From positions 1 to 64,000 of the forward strand of contig NZ_JAHTMR010000015.1 in NCBI RefSeq assembly GCF_019200975.1: DNA of 64,000 nt, in the 5' to 3' direction. This stretch comes from Pseudomonas sp. PD9R. Its GTDB lineage: Bacteria; Pseudomonadota; Gammaproteobacteria; Pseudomonadales; Pseudomonadaceae. A model generated the notes under the pieces. It was not told the DNA's origin. It saw only the letters and a program-made list of their open reading frames with translations, and ran no database searches. Below are positions 55,962 to 63,865 of the stretch, piece after piece. Made by a program: the position numbers and the translations under genes. Each line of letters begins with the position of its first letter. The first letter of the stretch is position 1.

Positions 55962-56851
55962 TGAGCGCCCATTACCAGATTTTCCACGACACCCATTATC
56001 ACTACGACAGCCCGGTGTCCCTGGCACAGCAGCTGGCGCACCTGTGGCCGCGGGCCTGCACGTGGCAACGTTGCAGCGAGCAGCAATTGCAGATCAGTCC
56101 GGAGCCGACATCGCGCCGGGATGAACTCGATGTGTTCGGCAATCCGTTGACCCGGTTGGCGTTCGAGCGGCCTCACGAAGAATTGCTGGTCAATGCCAGC
56201 CTCACGATTGAAGTGCTGGCCCGGCCTGCGCTGGATTTCACTCTGTCGCCGGCGTGGGAAGAGACCCGTAATGCACTGACTTACAGCGGTCAGCCATTGT
56301 CCGCCGACCTACTCGAAGCTTGCCGTTACCGGTTCGAATCCCCCTATGTGCACCTGAAGCGCAATTTCGTCGAGTTCTCCGAAAGCTGCTTTCCACCGGG
56401 TCGCCCCTTGCTGCTCGGCGTGCAAGCCTTGATGGAGAAAATCTTTAGCGAGTTCACTTTCGACGCCGAGGCGACACAGGTAGCGACGCCACTGGTGGAA
56501 GTGCTGGAACGTCGGCGTGGGGTCTGCCAAGACTTCGCCCATTTAATGCTCGCTTGCGTGCGTTCCCGTGGATTGGCGGCGCGGTACATCAGCGGTTATC
56601 TGCTGACGCAGCCGCCACCGGGTCAGCCGCGACTGATTGGTGCCGATGCATCCCATGCCTGGGTGTCGGTGTATTGCCCGGTGCTGGGTTGGGTCGATTT
56701 CGATCCGACCAACAACGTGCAACCGGCGCTGGAACACATCACCTTGGCCTGGGGGCGGGACTTTTCCGATGTGTCGCCATTGCGTGGGGTGATTCTGGGC
56801 GGTGGCAATCACGACCCGGACGTCCGCGTCACAGTGATGCCACTGGAATAA
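55961..56851 (+). CDS. Transglutaminase family protein
   Basis: A 296-residue protein with an N-terminal strand domain (YQIFHDTHYHYDSPVSLAQQ) and a transglutaminase core with Cys in GVCQDFAHLMLACVRSRG, His in DASHAWVSVY and Asp in WVDFDPTNN. The ATG is coupled to the preceding stop. It resembles the N-terminal module of the 1091-residue protein, so the cluster has two transglutaminase-like enzymes. It may hydrolyse or form peptide bonds on the product of the ATP-grasp partner; this is inference from gene context. Confidence 0.9.
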   Translation: MSAHYQIFHDTHYHYDSPVSLAQQLAHLWPRACTWQRCSEQQLQISPEPTSRRDELDVFGNPLTRLAFERPHEELLVNASLTIEVLARPALDFTLSPAWEETRNALTYSGQPLSADLLEACRYRFESPYVHLKRNFVEFSESCFPPGRPLLLGVQALMEKIFSEFTFDAEATQVATPLVEVLERRRGVCQDFAHLMLACVRSRGLAARYISGYLLTQPPPGQPRLIGADASHAWVSVYCPVLGWVDFDPTNNVQPALEHITLAWGRDFSDVSPLRGVILGGGNHDPDVRVTVMPLE

Positions 56852-56860
56852 CCCACACCT

Positions 56861-56963
56861 CCTGTCGGAGCTGTCGAGTGAAACGAGGCTGCGATCTTTT
56901 GATCTTGCCTTTAAAAAGAAAAGTCAAAAGATCGCAGCCTCGTTTCACTCGACAGCTCCTACA
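56861..56963. repeat. Inverted pair of extragenic repeats (GTGAAACGAGG subtype)
   Basis: Both arms are the TCGAGTGAAACGAGG subtype (GGAGCTGTCGAGTGAAACG and its complement ending GACAGCTCCTACAG), with a T/A-rich loop. The first arm has a change, TGTCGGAG for TGTAGGAG. Confidence 0.9.
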
Positions 56964-57010
56964 GGGAGGGGAGTGTGTGGTAATTCTGGGGAGGGCTATT
57001 TCAGACTGGA

Positions 57011-57051
57011 CTGTGAGGACCAGCAGCAAAAGCTGCTGGTCCTGGACACAG
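57011..57051. repeat. Strong 11-bp hairpin downstream of the small charged protein gene
   Basis: Perfect stem GGACCAGCAGC / GCTGCTGGTCC with an AAAA loop at 57017-57042, extended by CTGTG / CACAG outside a small internal loop. No T-run follows on either strand. It may protect or end the transcript of the minus-strand gene at 57091, or be an RNA element of its own. Confidence 0.6.
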
Positions 57052-57090
57052 ATCCGGTGGGCCTGATCAGATCATCGGGCCCTGAGGGTC

Positions 57091-57279
57091 TCAGGCGTCG
57101 GGCGCCTGATCTTTCGGTGCTTCAGTTTCGTCTGTAGCCACTTCGCCTTCGGCATCCGGGTTCAGTGCTGCTGCTTCTTCTTCAGCGGTAGCTTTCTTGC
57201 GCTGAAGCTTTTCCTCTTTCTTCTGTTCCTTGGCCAGGTCACGCTGACGTTTGGCGAAGGAGTAGTTGGGTTTAGCCAT
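57091..57279 (-). CDS. Small highly charged conserved protein
   Basis: A 62-residue protein, MAKPNYSFAKRQRDLAKEQK at the start, then lysine/glutamate-rich and ending in an acidic tail (ATDETEAPKDQAPDA). It looks helical and probably disordered at the end. ATG 57279 has AGAGGA upstream; a longer in-frame start 31 codons earlier lacks such a site. I remember similar small ORFs annotated as hypothetical in many pseudomonads. Function unknown; it follows the LOG gene on the same strand by 68 bases. Confidence 0.75.
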   Translation of the reverse strand: MAKPNYSFAKRQRDLAKEQKKEEKLQRKKATAEEEAAALNPDAEGEVATDETEAPKDQAPDA

Positions 57280-57347
57280 GGGCGATCCTCTGGGGTCGAA
57301 GGTGAGGTTGAGCGGCGCGTATTCTGCCCTGTATCGGTGCCGAGTCG

Positions 57348-57935
57348 TTAGTCGGGTTTTTGCTCGACCCACTTCGGCGCCACAGTGGGTTGCCAGTTAT
57401 CAAGGGCATCAAGCAGCGTTTGCGGCGATTCGCTCACTTGCAGCATGTCACGGTGTGCTGCGCGAACGAAGCCTTCGCCGACGATGTGATCAAGAAAACC
57501 GGTGAGTTTGCTGTAAAAACCATTCACTTCCAGCAAACCCAGCGGTTTACCGTGGTAACCGAGCTGTCCCCAGGTCCAGACTTCGAACAGTTCTTCCAAG
57601 GTGCCCAGGCCGCCAGGCAGGGCGATGAAAGCATCGCTGAGTTCGGCCATCCGCGCCTTGCGCGCATGCATGCCGTCGACCACTTCCAGGCGGGTCAGGC
57701 CTTTGTGGCCGATTTCCTTGTCCATGAGGCTTTTCGGGATGATGCCAATCACTTCGCCACCAGCGGCCAGCGCGGCGTCGGCAACGATACCCATCAATCC
57801 CACGGCGCCACCGCCATAAACCAGGGTCAGCTTGCGTTCGGCCAATGCCCGGCCCAGGGCGATAGCCGCTTCACGGTAAGCCGGGTTGGTGCCGGTACTG
57901 GCACCACAAAATACACAAACGGATGCTAAAGGCAT
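57348..57935 (-). CDS. LOG-family Rossmann protein (TIGR00730)
   Basis: A 195-residue protein of the LOG family, known as cytokinin riboside 5'-monophosphate phosphoribohydrolase in plants and sometimes wrongly called lysine decarboxylase. The motif PGGLGTLEELFEVWTWGQLG is diagnostic; the N-terminus SVCVFCGASTGTNP and the loop LVYGGGAVGLMGIVADAAL complete the nucleotide-binding fold. In bacteria the activity is usually AMP or nucleotide-monophosphate nucleosidase. GGAGTAAGG precedes the ATG. The 29-codon ORF lies just upstream. Confidence 0.93.
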   Translation of the reverse strand: MPLASVCVFCGASTGTNPAYREAAIALGRALAERKLTLVYGGGAVGLMGIVADAALAAGGEVIGIIPKSLMDKEIGHKGLTRLEVVDGMHARKARMAELSDAFIALPGGLGTLEELFEVWTWGQLGYHGKPLGLLEVNGFYSKLTGFLDHIVGEGFVRAAHRDMLQVSESPQTLLDALDNWQPTVAPKWVEQKPD

Positions 57936-57995
57936 GCCTTACTCCATGGTCGATCAGGGCCACAGAGTAAAGGCAGGCGCGCGTCGCTCCAAGGG

Positions 57996-58085
57996 CTAAA
58001 CTTCGCGTTTGGGTGTTTCGTAAGTGCCGCTGGCGCCACAGGCATAAGCGGCAAGTAAACTGCACAAAAGGCTATTGAGGGACAT
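57996..58085 (-). CDS. Candidate 29-residue small hydrophobic protein
   Basis: An ATG at 58085, with GGAG eight bases upstream, opens a 29-codon frame: MSLNSLLCSLLAAYACGASG, then TYETPKREV and a TAG stop. The first half is hydrophobic with two cysteines, like a tiny membrane peptide or lipoprotein-style leader; the end is polar. It sits 60 bases upstream of the LOG gene on the same strand. The ribosome binding site and amino acid pattern support it, but it is short, so a chance ORF is possible. Confidence 0.5.
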   Translation of the reverse strand: MSLNSLLCSLLAAYACGASGTYETPKREV

Positions 58086-58159
58086 GACAGACGCTCCAAT
58101 CAGTGATGATGGGCTGATCATAGGGCCGGGCCAGACGTCTGGCTGGTAGATTGTTTCGA

Positions 58160-58188
58160 TTGGTGTCATAGCTGGAAAGTTGTATACA
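58160..58188 (+). promoter_or_regulatory. Putative sigma-70 type promoter of azu
   Basis: TTGGTG, 17 bases, TATACA, about 90 bases before the azurin start. The sequence TTGATTCAAGTCAT just downstream has one good half of an ANR/FNR site (TTGAT) and a poor second half, so anaerobic control is not established. Confidence 0.4.
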
Positions 58189-58278
58189 ATTTTTGATTCA
58201 AGTCATAGGAACTTGCGAAGTTTTCAGGCAGTCTTCTGTCCATTCGCATTTCTGATAACCCTGCCTTGGAGATTCACC

Positions 58279-58725
58279 ATGTTTGCCAAACTCGTTGCGG
58301 TATCCCTGTTGACACTGGCCAGCAGCCAATTGATGGCTGCAGAGTGCAAAACCACGATCGACTCCACCGATCAGATGTCCTTCAACACCAAGGCCATTGA
58401 AATCGACAAGAGCTGCAAGACCTTCACCGTCGAACTGACCCACTCCGGCAGCTTGCCGAAAAACGTCATGGGCCATAACTGGGTGCTGAGTAAAGAGGCT
58501 GACATGCAGCCGATCGCCACCGATGGCCTGAGCGCCGGCATCGAGAAAAACTACCTGAAAGAAGGTGATGCCCGTGTGATCGCTCACACCAAGGTCATCG
58601 GTGCCAAGGAAACCGACTCGGTGACCTTCGATGTGTCGAAACTGGATGCGGCCGAAAAATACGGTTTCTTCTGCTCGTTCCCGGGCCACATTTCGATGAT
58701 GAAAGGCACGGTTACCCTGAAGTAA
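58279..58725 (+). CDS. azu: Azurin
   Basis: A periplasmic blue copper electron carrier. The 148-residue precursor has a 20-residue signal peptide ending SSQLMA and a 128-residue mature chain, the same as P. aeruginosa azurin. All copper ligands are in place: Gly45 and His46 in VMGHNW, Cys112, His117 and Met121 in CSFPGHISMMKG. The disulfide cysteines 3 and 26 are also there. The ATG at 58279 has TTGGAG upstream. Confidence 0.98.
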   Translation: MFAKLVAVSLLTLASSQLMAAECKTTIDSTDQMSFNTKAIEIDKSCKTFTVELTHSGSLPKNVMGHNWVLSKEADMQPIATDGLSAGIEKNYLKEGDARVIAHTKVIGAKETDSVTFDVSKLDAAEKYGFFCSFPGHISMMKGTVTLK

Positions 58726-58740
58726 TCGAATCGCGCTCAT

Positions 58741-58771
58741 AAAAAAACGCCCAAAAAGGGCGTTTTTTTAT
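58741..58771 (+). terminator. Rho-independent terminator after azu
   Basis: Stem AAAAAAACGCCC / GGGCGTTTTTTT with an AAAAA loop, about 15 bases after the azurin stop codon. A- and T-runs on both sides would let it serve both directions. Confidence 0.93.
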
Positions 58772-58787
58772 GCCTACCACAAATCCA

Positions 58788-58888
58788 TGTAGGAGCTGTC
58801 GAGTGAAACGAGGCTGCGATCTTTTGATTCTGTTTTTAATATCAAGATCAAAAGATCGCAGCCTCGTTTCACTCGACAGCTCCTGCAG
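58788..58888. repeat. Inverted pair of extragenic repeats (GTGAAACGAGG subtype)
   Basis: Both arms carry the TCGAGTGAAACGAGG body; the closing end has TCCTGCA instead of TCCTACA. It lies between the azu terminator and the end of nadE. Confidence 0.9.
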
Positions 58889-58904
58889 GTTCCTACGGGG
58901 CTAG

Positions 58905-59732
58905 TTACGGCGCAAACGGCATCACACGCTTGTGGTGAGTCTTGTTGTACGTATCACAAATGATCTTGAACGCTTCCTCGCGCACCGGTTTGCCGTGCAG
59001 GAAAGCGTCGATCTCGGCGTAAGTCACACCGTGTGAGGCTTCGTCCGGCTTGCCTGGGGACAGGTCCTCAAGGTCGGCGGTCGGGACTTTTTCTACCAGT
59101 GATTCCGGCGCACCGAAACTGCGGGCGATGGCCCGGACCTGGTTTTTCACCAGGCCGCTGAGCGGTGCCAGGTCGCAGGCGCCGTCACCGAATTTGGTGA
59201 AGAAACCCATCACCGCTTCCGCCGCGTGGTCTGTGCCGATTACCAGCCCGTGGGCGGCGCCGGCGATGGTGTATTGGGCGACCATGCGCATCCGCGCCTT
59301 GGTGTTGCCCAATACGAAATCCACCGAGACCGCATGCTTGCCTTCGAACGCCGCGACTTCATTGGCCAGGGATTTGACCGCCGGGCCGATATTCACGGTG
59401 TGGCGCTCATCCGGGGTAATGAAATCCACGGACGCCTGGGCGTCATGCTCATCGAACTGGGTCTCGTACGGCAGGCGCACGGCGATGAACTTGTAGCTGC
59501 CGTCACCGGTGCGCTGGCGCAATTCACGCATGGCACGCTGGGCCAGCAGGCCGGCGGTCAGGGAATCGACGCCGCCACTGATGCCGAGCACCAGGGTCTT
59601 GAGTCCGGAATTCACCAGGCAGTCCTGGATAAAGGTAATCCGTCGGGCAACTTCAGCTTCTAACGCGGCTTCGTCGGCGAACGGTGGTTGGACCTTGAGC
59701 TGTTCAGCAATCTCACGCTGTACGGCTTGCAT
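58905..59732 (-). CDS. nadE: NH3-dependent NAD+ synthetase
   Basis: Amidates nicotinate adenine dinucleotide to NAD+, the last step of NAD synthesis. The 275-residue protein has the ATP-pyrophosphatase P-loop SGGVDSLTAGLLAQRA, the NaAD-binding segment RMVAQYTIAGAAHGLVIGT, FTKFGDGACDLAPL and the C-terminal KRVMPFAP. ATG 59732 (MQAVQREIAEQ) lies five bases after the pncB stop, with AAGGAG inside the pncB end; a frame 36 codons longer is within pncB and unlikely. It lacks the glutaminase domain. Confidence 0.97.
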   Translation of the reverse strand: MQAVQREIAEQLKVQPPFADEAALEAEVARRITFIQDCLVNSGLKTLVLGISGGVDSLTAGLLAQRAMRELRQRTGDGSYKFIAVRLPYETQFDEHDAQASVDFITPDERHTVNIGPAVKSLANEVAAFEGKHAVSVDFVLGNTKARMRMVAQYTIAGAAHGLVIGTDHAAEAVMGFFTKFGDGACDLAPLSGLVKNQVRAIARSFGAPESLVEKVPTADLEDLSPGKPDEASHGVTYAEIDAFLHGKPVREEAFKIICDTYNKTHHKRVMPFAP

Positions 59733-59736
59733 GAAT

Positions 59737-60963
59737 TCACTCCTTGCTTGATGGGCTGGAAAGGGCGGCAGGAACTTGGAAAACGTGTCGCAAGTAAGCG
59801 ACGAAATTCGGGTCTTTGCAGTGAGTCTTGCCAGGCTCATCGGAGATTTTCGCCACCGGCTGGCCGTTGCAGGCGGTCATTTTAAGCACGATGCTCATCG
59901 GTTCGACACCCGGAATATCGCAAGTCAGGTTGGTGCCGATGCCGAAGCTGACATTGATCCGACCGCGCAACGCCCGGAATATCTCCAGGGCCTTGGGCAG
60001 GCTCAGGCTGTCGGAGAACGTCAGCGTTTTGCTCATCGGGTCGATGCCAAGTCTGTGATAGTGCGCGATGGCTTTTTCCGCCCAAATCACCGGGTCACCG
60101 GAATCGTGGCGCAAACCATCAAAAAGCTTGGCGAAAAACAGATCGAAGTCGCCGAGGAAGGCATCCATGGTGATGCAGTCGGTCAGGGCAATCCCCAACA
60201 GGCCACGGTACTCACGGACCCAGCAATCGAGGGCGGCAATCTGGCTGTCGATCAGCCGCGGGCCGAGCTGCTGGTGGGCCATGATCCACTCGTGGGCCAT
60301 GGTGCCCAGCGGTTTCATGTCCAGCTCCCGCGAAAGGTGCACGTTGCTGGTGCCGACGAAACGGCCGGGGAAATCGTGCTTGAGCACGTTCACCACTTCT
60401 TCCTGTACGCGGTAGGAGAAGCGACGACGGGTGCCGAAATCGGCTACCTGCAATTCGGACAATTCGTCGCTGCTGGCGTTGGCGGTCAGCCAGTCGAACT
60501 TGCGATAGAGCTGTTCGCGTGCCTGCTCCAGGACGACTTCACGGTAGCGATACCGATTGCGCACCTCGCTGACGAGCGCCAGCAGTGGCACTTCAAACAG
60601 GATTACGTGCAGCCACGGGCCACGCAGGCGGATGAACAGTTCACCGTTTTCAATGCCGGTGTGGATGTAGCGCAAATTGAAGCGAAACAGCCCGAGAAAA
60701 CGCAGGAAATCCGGCTTCATGAAGCTGATGCGCTCCAGAAAGCTCAATTGATCGGCGCTCAGGTTCAATTCGGCCAGGCGCTCGATCTGGAAGCGGATCT
60801 CCGTCAGGTACGGGCGCAAATCTTCACTGTTACGGCAACGAAACTCCCATTCGACTTCCACGTTCGGGTAGTTGTGCAGCACCGCCTGCATCATCGTCAG
60901 TTTGTAGAAGTCGGTGTCGAGCAGGTTCTGCACGATGCGATCGGCAAATACACTCTCGCTCAT
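59737..60963 (-). CDS. pncB: Nicotinate phosphoribosyltransferase
   Basis: Converts nicotinate and PRPP to nicotinate mononucleotide, feeding the same NAD pathway as NadE. The 408-residue protein begins with VQNLLDTDFYKLTMMQAVLH and shows EFGTRRRFS-type DFGTRRRFSYRVQEEVV, GTSNVHLSRELDMKPLGTMAHEW (the catalytic, phosphorylatable His), HDSGDP and SFGIGTNLTCD. ATG 60963 is preferred; the frame continues 40 codons upstream without a good start. Operon with nadE. Confidence 0.97.
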   Translation of the reverse strand: MSESVFADRIVQNLLDTDFYKLTMMQAVLHNYPNVEVEWEFRCRNSEDLRPYLTEIRFQIERLAELNLSADQLSFLERISFMKPDFLRFLGLFRFNLRYIHTGIENGELFIRLRGPWLHVILFEVPLLALVSEVRNRYRYREVVLEQAREQLYRKFDWLTANASSDELSELQVADFGTRRRFSYRVQEEVVNVLKHDFPGRFVGTSNVHLSRELDMKPLGTMAHEWIMAHQQLGPRLIDSQIAALDCWVREYRGLLGIALTDCITMDAFLGDFDLFFAKLFDGLRHDSGDPVIWAEKAIAHYHRLGIDPMSKTLTFSDSLSLPKALEIFRALRGRINVSFGIGTNLTCDIPGVEPMSIVLKMTACNGQPVAKISDEPGKTHCKDPNFVAYLRHVFQVPAALSSPSSKE

Positions 60964-61040
60964 AACGGGGTTCTCCACATTGAATCGGGCTAGTGGCGCA
61001 TATCGATGATGGGTATTGCCAGCAATTTCTGCATTGACCC

Positions 61041-61163
61041 TGCAGGAGCTGTGTAGGAGCTGTGTAGGAGCTGTCGAGTGCAACGAGGCTGCGATCTTTT
61101 GATCTTGTTTTTAAAAATCAACATCAAAAGATCGCAGCCTCGCTTCGCTTGACAGCTCCTACA
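61041..61163. repeat. Inverted extragenic repeat with a triplicated 11-base end
   Basis: The opening arm is preceded by extra copies of its first eleven bases: TGCAGGAGCTG, TGTAGGAGCTG, TGTAGGAGCTG in tandem, then TCGAGTG. The closing arm ends GACAGCTCCTACA and runs into the end of the LysR gene, whose TAG stop codon is the complement of the CTA in CTCCTACA. Confidence 0.88.
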
Positions 61164-62046
61164 CCTGCTCCAGCATCCACTTCACAAAATCGCGGACCTT
61201 CGGCACCTCCGCCGAATGCTCCGGATACGCCAGGTAATACGCATCGGTGCTGGGCATTGCATGCTGCCAGGGAATGACCAGTTTGCCGTCCGCCAGCTCT
61301 TCTTCCACCAGAAACCGCGGCAACAGCGCCACGCCGCAGCCGACCTGCGCTGCGCGGATGCACATATAGAAGGTTTCGAAGCGCGGGCCGTGGTAGCTGT
61401 GTTCGGTGTGGTAGCCCTGACTGTCGAACCAGTCATGCCAGGCCTGGGGACGGGAGGCGTTTTGCAGCAGGACCAGGTCAGTGAGTTGCGTTGGGTCGGT
61501 GAACGGCTCGGCGGGCAAACTGCCGGGGGCACAGACAGGCACCAGCTCTTCGCCAAACAGTTTCAGGCATTCGGTGCCGGGCCGTGAGCCCTGACCGAAA
61601 TAGAACGCCAGGTCGCTACGCCCTTGCAGCAGATCATCGGCTTCCTGCTCGCTGCACAGGTCCAGGTGAATAGACGGATGACGCAGGCGCCAGCCCTTCA
61701 AGCGTGGCACCAGCCAGCGTGCGCCGAAGGTCGGTGGCGTCGAGACGCGCAGGACTTCGGTTTCGCCGCCGTAGGAACGCAGGTAATGGGTCGACATCTC
61801 GACCTGCGTAAGGATTTTTCGGACTTCGACCAGGTACAAATCGCCCGCCGGGGTCATTTGCAGACGTCGGCGTACCCGGCGAAACAGCAAGTGCTGCAAC
61901 AACTCTTCGAGCTGCGCAACCTGTTTGCTGACGGCGCTCTGGGTCAGGTTCAACTCTTCGGCGGCCCGGGTAAAGCTCAGATGCCGGGTCACGGCTTCGA
62001 AACACTGCAGCGCAGCGATCGATGGCAAATAGCGTTTGTTCAGCAT
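61159..62046 (-). CDS. LysR family regulator next to amaAB
   Basis: A 295-residue LysR-type transcription factor. The N-terminal helix-turn-helix is clear (ALQCFEAVTRHLSFTRAAEELNLTQSAVSKQVAQLE), followed by a co-inducer domain (VLRVSTPPTFGARWLVPRLK, AAQVGCGVALLPRFLV) of the GcvA-like type. It diverges from amaB across 176 bases, so it probably controls amaB-amaA in answer to a lysine or pipecolate metabolite; PP_5259 beside amaAB in P. putida is the counterpart I recall. The last codons and stop overlap an extragenic repeat. Confidence 0.92.
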   Translation of the reverse strand: MLNKRYLPSIAALQCFEAVTRHLSFTRAAEELNLTQSAVSKQVAQLEELLQHLLFRRVRRRLQMTPAGDLYLVEVRKILTQVEMSTHYLRSYGGETEVLRVSTPPTFGARWLVPRLKGWRLRHPSIHLDLCSEQEADDLLQGRSDLAFYFGQGSRPGTECLKLFGEELVPVCAPGSLPAEPFTDPTQLTDLVLLQNASRPQAWHDWFDSQGYHTEHSYHGPRFETFYMCIRAAQVGCGVALLPRFLVEEELADGKLVIPWQHAMPSTDAYYLAYPEHSAEVPKVRDFVKWMLEQV

Positions 62047-62222
62047 GGGCGATCCTTTGTTCTTGTCTCTTTATTGCCAACAATGCACAGCATGAATAAA
62101 CGGAATGATATCTCTCTTAATGGTCGTTTGTTGAGTAACCTCCAGAGCGCTAAAACTACAGGTCTGATCAGCCGTGATTTTCCGGCTGCGCCCGTTCCGT
62201 TTTTTGCTTGAGGAGTAACCCC
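62047..62222. promoter_or_regulatory. Divergent promoter region LysR-amaB
   Basis: A 176-base gap between the two divergent genes, where LysR-type operators are usually found. It is relatively AT-rich around 62085-62160. I could not pick a single T-N11-A box with confidence. TTGAGGAG before the amaB ATG is its ribosome binding site. Confidence 0.5.
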
Positions 62223-63713
62223 ATGGTTGCCGCATTGCTTGATCGTCTTGGTGTGAACCCGGCCCTGTACCAGAACGGCAAAGTGCCGGTGCATTCGCCA
62301 ATCGACGGCAGCCAGATCGCCGCTGTGAACTGGGAAGGTGCCGCTGAAGTCGAGCAGCACATCAGTCGCGCAGATCATGCGTTCGAACTGTGGCGCAAGG
62401 TACCGGCGCCACGTCGTGGCGAGCTGGTGCGTCAATTGGGCGACATCCTGCGTGAATACAAGGCCGATCTCGGTGAACTGGTTTCCTGGGAAGCCGGCAA
62501 GATCACTCAGGAAGGCCTGGGTGAAGTGCAGGAAATGATCGACATCTGCGACTTCGCGGTCGGTCTGTCCCGTCAGCTGTACGGCTTGACCATCGCTTCC
62601 GAGCGTCCGGGCCACCACATGCGTGAAACCTGGCACCCGCTGGGCGTCGTCGGTGTCATCAGTGCTTTCAACTTCCCTGTCGCGGTATGGGCCTGGAACA
62701 CCACGTTGGCGCTGGTCTGCGGCAACCCGGTGATCTGGAAGCCGTCGGAAAAAACCCCGCTGACCGCACTGGCCTGCCAGGCACTGTTCGACCGCGTCCT
62801 GAAGAATTTCAGCGATGCGCCGCCGCACCTGAGTCAGGTCGTCATCGGCGGCCGCGATGCCGGCGAAGCACTGGTCGACGATCCGCGTGTTGCGCTGATC
62901 AGCGCCACCGGCAGCACCCGCATGGGCCGTGAAGTGGCGCCGAAAATCGCCGCACGTTTCGCCCGCAGTATTCTGGAGCTGGGCGGCAACAACGCCATGA
63001 TCCTCGGCCCAAGCGCCGACCTGGACATGGCCGTTCGCGCCATCCTGTTCAGCGCCGTCGGCACCGCCGGCCAGCGTTGCACCACGTTGCGCCGCTTGAT
63101 TGCTCACGATTCGGTGAAGGAAGAAATCGTCACCCGCCTCAAAGCCGCTTATTCCAAAGTGCGCATCGGTCACCCGCTGGAAGGCAACCTGATCGGCCCG
63201 CTGATCGACAAGCAAAGCTTCGAGAACATGCAAGATGCGCTGGAACAGGCATTGAGCGAAGGCGGCAAGGTGTTCGGTGGCAAGCGTCAGCTGGAAGATA
63301 AATTCCCGAACGCTTACTACGTTGCGCCAGCCATCGTCGAAATGCCGGAGCAGAGCGAAGTGGTCTGCCACGAAACTTTCGCGCCGATCCTGTACGTCGT
63401 CGGTTACAGCGATTTCCAGGAAGCCCTGCGTTTGAATAACGCTGTACCGCAAGGCTTGTCCTCGTGCATCTTCACCACCGACGTACGTGAAGCCGAACAG
63501 TTCATGTCGGCGGTGGGCAGCGATTGCGGCATCGCCAACGTCAACATTGGCCCGAGCGGTGCGGAAATCGGCGGTGCGTTCGGCGGCGAGAAAGAGACCG
63601 GCGGTGGTCGTGAATCCGGCTCCGATGCATGGCGCGGGTACATGCGCCGTCAGACCAACACCGTGAACTATTCGCTGGAGTTGCCGTTGGCGCAGGGTAT
63701 TACGTTCGACTGA
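62223..63713 (+). CDS. amaB: L-piperidine-6-carboxylate / aminoadipate semialdehyde dehydrogenase
   Basis: An ALDH7-type aldehyde dehydrogenase that oxidises aminoadipate semialdehyde (in equilibrium with piperideine-6-carboxylate) to aminoadipate in the lysine-pipecolate route. The 496 residues show the NAD-binding segment PLGVVGVISAFNFPVAVW, the glutamate motif LELGGNNAMI, and the nucleophile Cys286 in GTAGQRCTTLRRL. ATG 62223 has GAGGAG upstream. The gene is followed by the pipecolate oxidase gene, supporting the lysine role rather than another aldehyde. Confidence 0.93.
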   Translation: MVAALLDRLGVNPALYQNGKVPVHSPIDGSQIAAVNWEGAAEVEQHISRADHAFELWRKVPAPRRGELVRQLGDILREYKADLGELVSWEAGKITQEGLGEVQEMIDICDFAVGLSRQLYGLTIASERPGHHMRETWHPLGVVGVISAFNFPVAVWAWNTTLALVCGNPVIWKPSEKTPLTALACQALFDRVLKNFSDAPPHLSQVVIGGRDAGEALVDDPRVALISATGSTRMGREVAPKIAARFARSILELGGNNAMILGPSADLDMAVRAILFSAVGTAGQRCTTLRRLIAHDSVKEEIVTRLKAAYSKVRIGHPLEGNLIGPLIDKQSFENMQDALEQALSEGGKVFGGKRQLEDKFPNAYYVAPAIVEMPEQSEVVCHETFAPILYVVGYSDFQEALRLNNAVPQGLSSCIFTTDVREAEQFMSAVGSDCGIANVNIGPSGAEIGGAFGGEKETGGGRESGSDAWRGYMRRQTNTVNYSLELPLAQGITFD

Positions 63714-63725
63714 TCGGTGATTCCC

Positions 63726-63825
63726 TGTAGGAGCGAGCTTGCTCGCGATGGTCGTCAACTATAACGCGTGTTTGCTGCTTAAACCCGTTGCCCTGACGTT
63801 TTTCGCGAGCAGGCTCGCTCCTACA
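63726..63825. repeat. Inverted pair, third arm type (GTAGGAGCGAGCTTGCTCGCGA)
   Basis: Opening arm GTAGGAGCGAGCTTGCTCGC and closing arm TTCGCGAGCAGGCTCGCTCC with a spacer of about 54 bases, between amaB and amaA. Related to the family at 47309 but with a different body. Confidence 0.87.
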
Positions 63826-63865
63826 TTGATCTGTGTGTTGGTTAGGTTTCTGTTGGAGTCTGGCA

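Noticed and set aside
58190..58204. ANR/FNR box upstream of azurin
   Set aside because: TTGAT is present but the second half-site does not match ATCAA.
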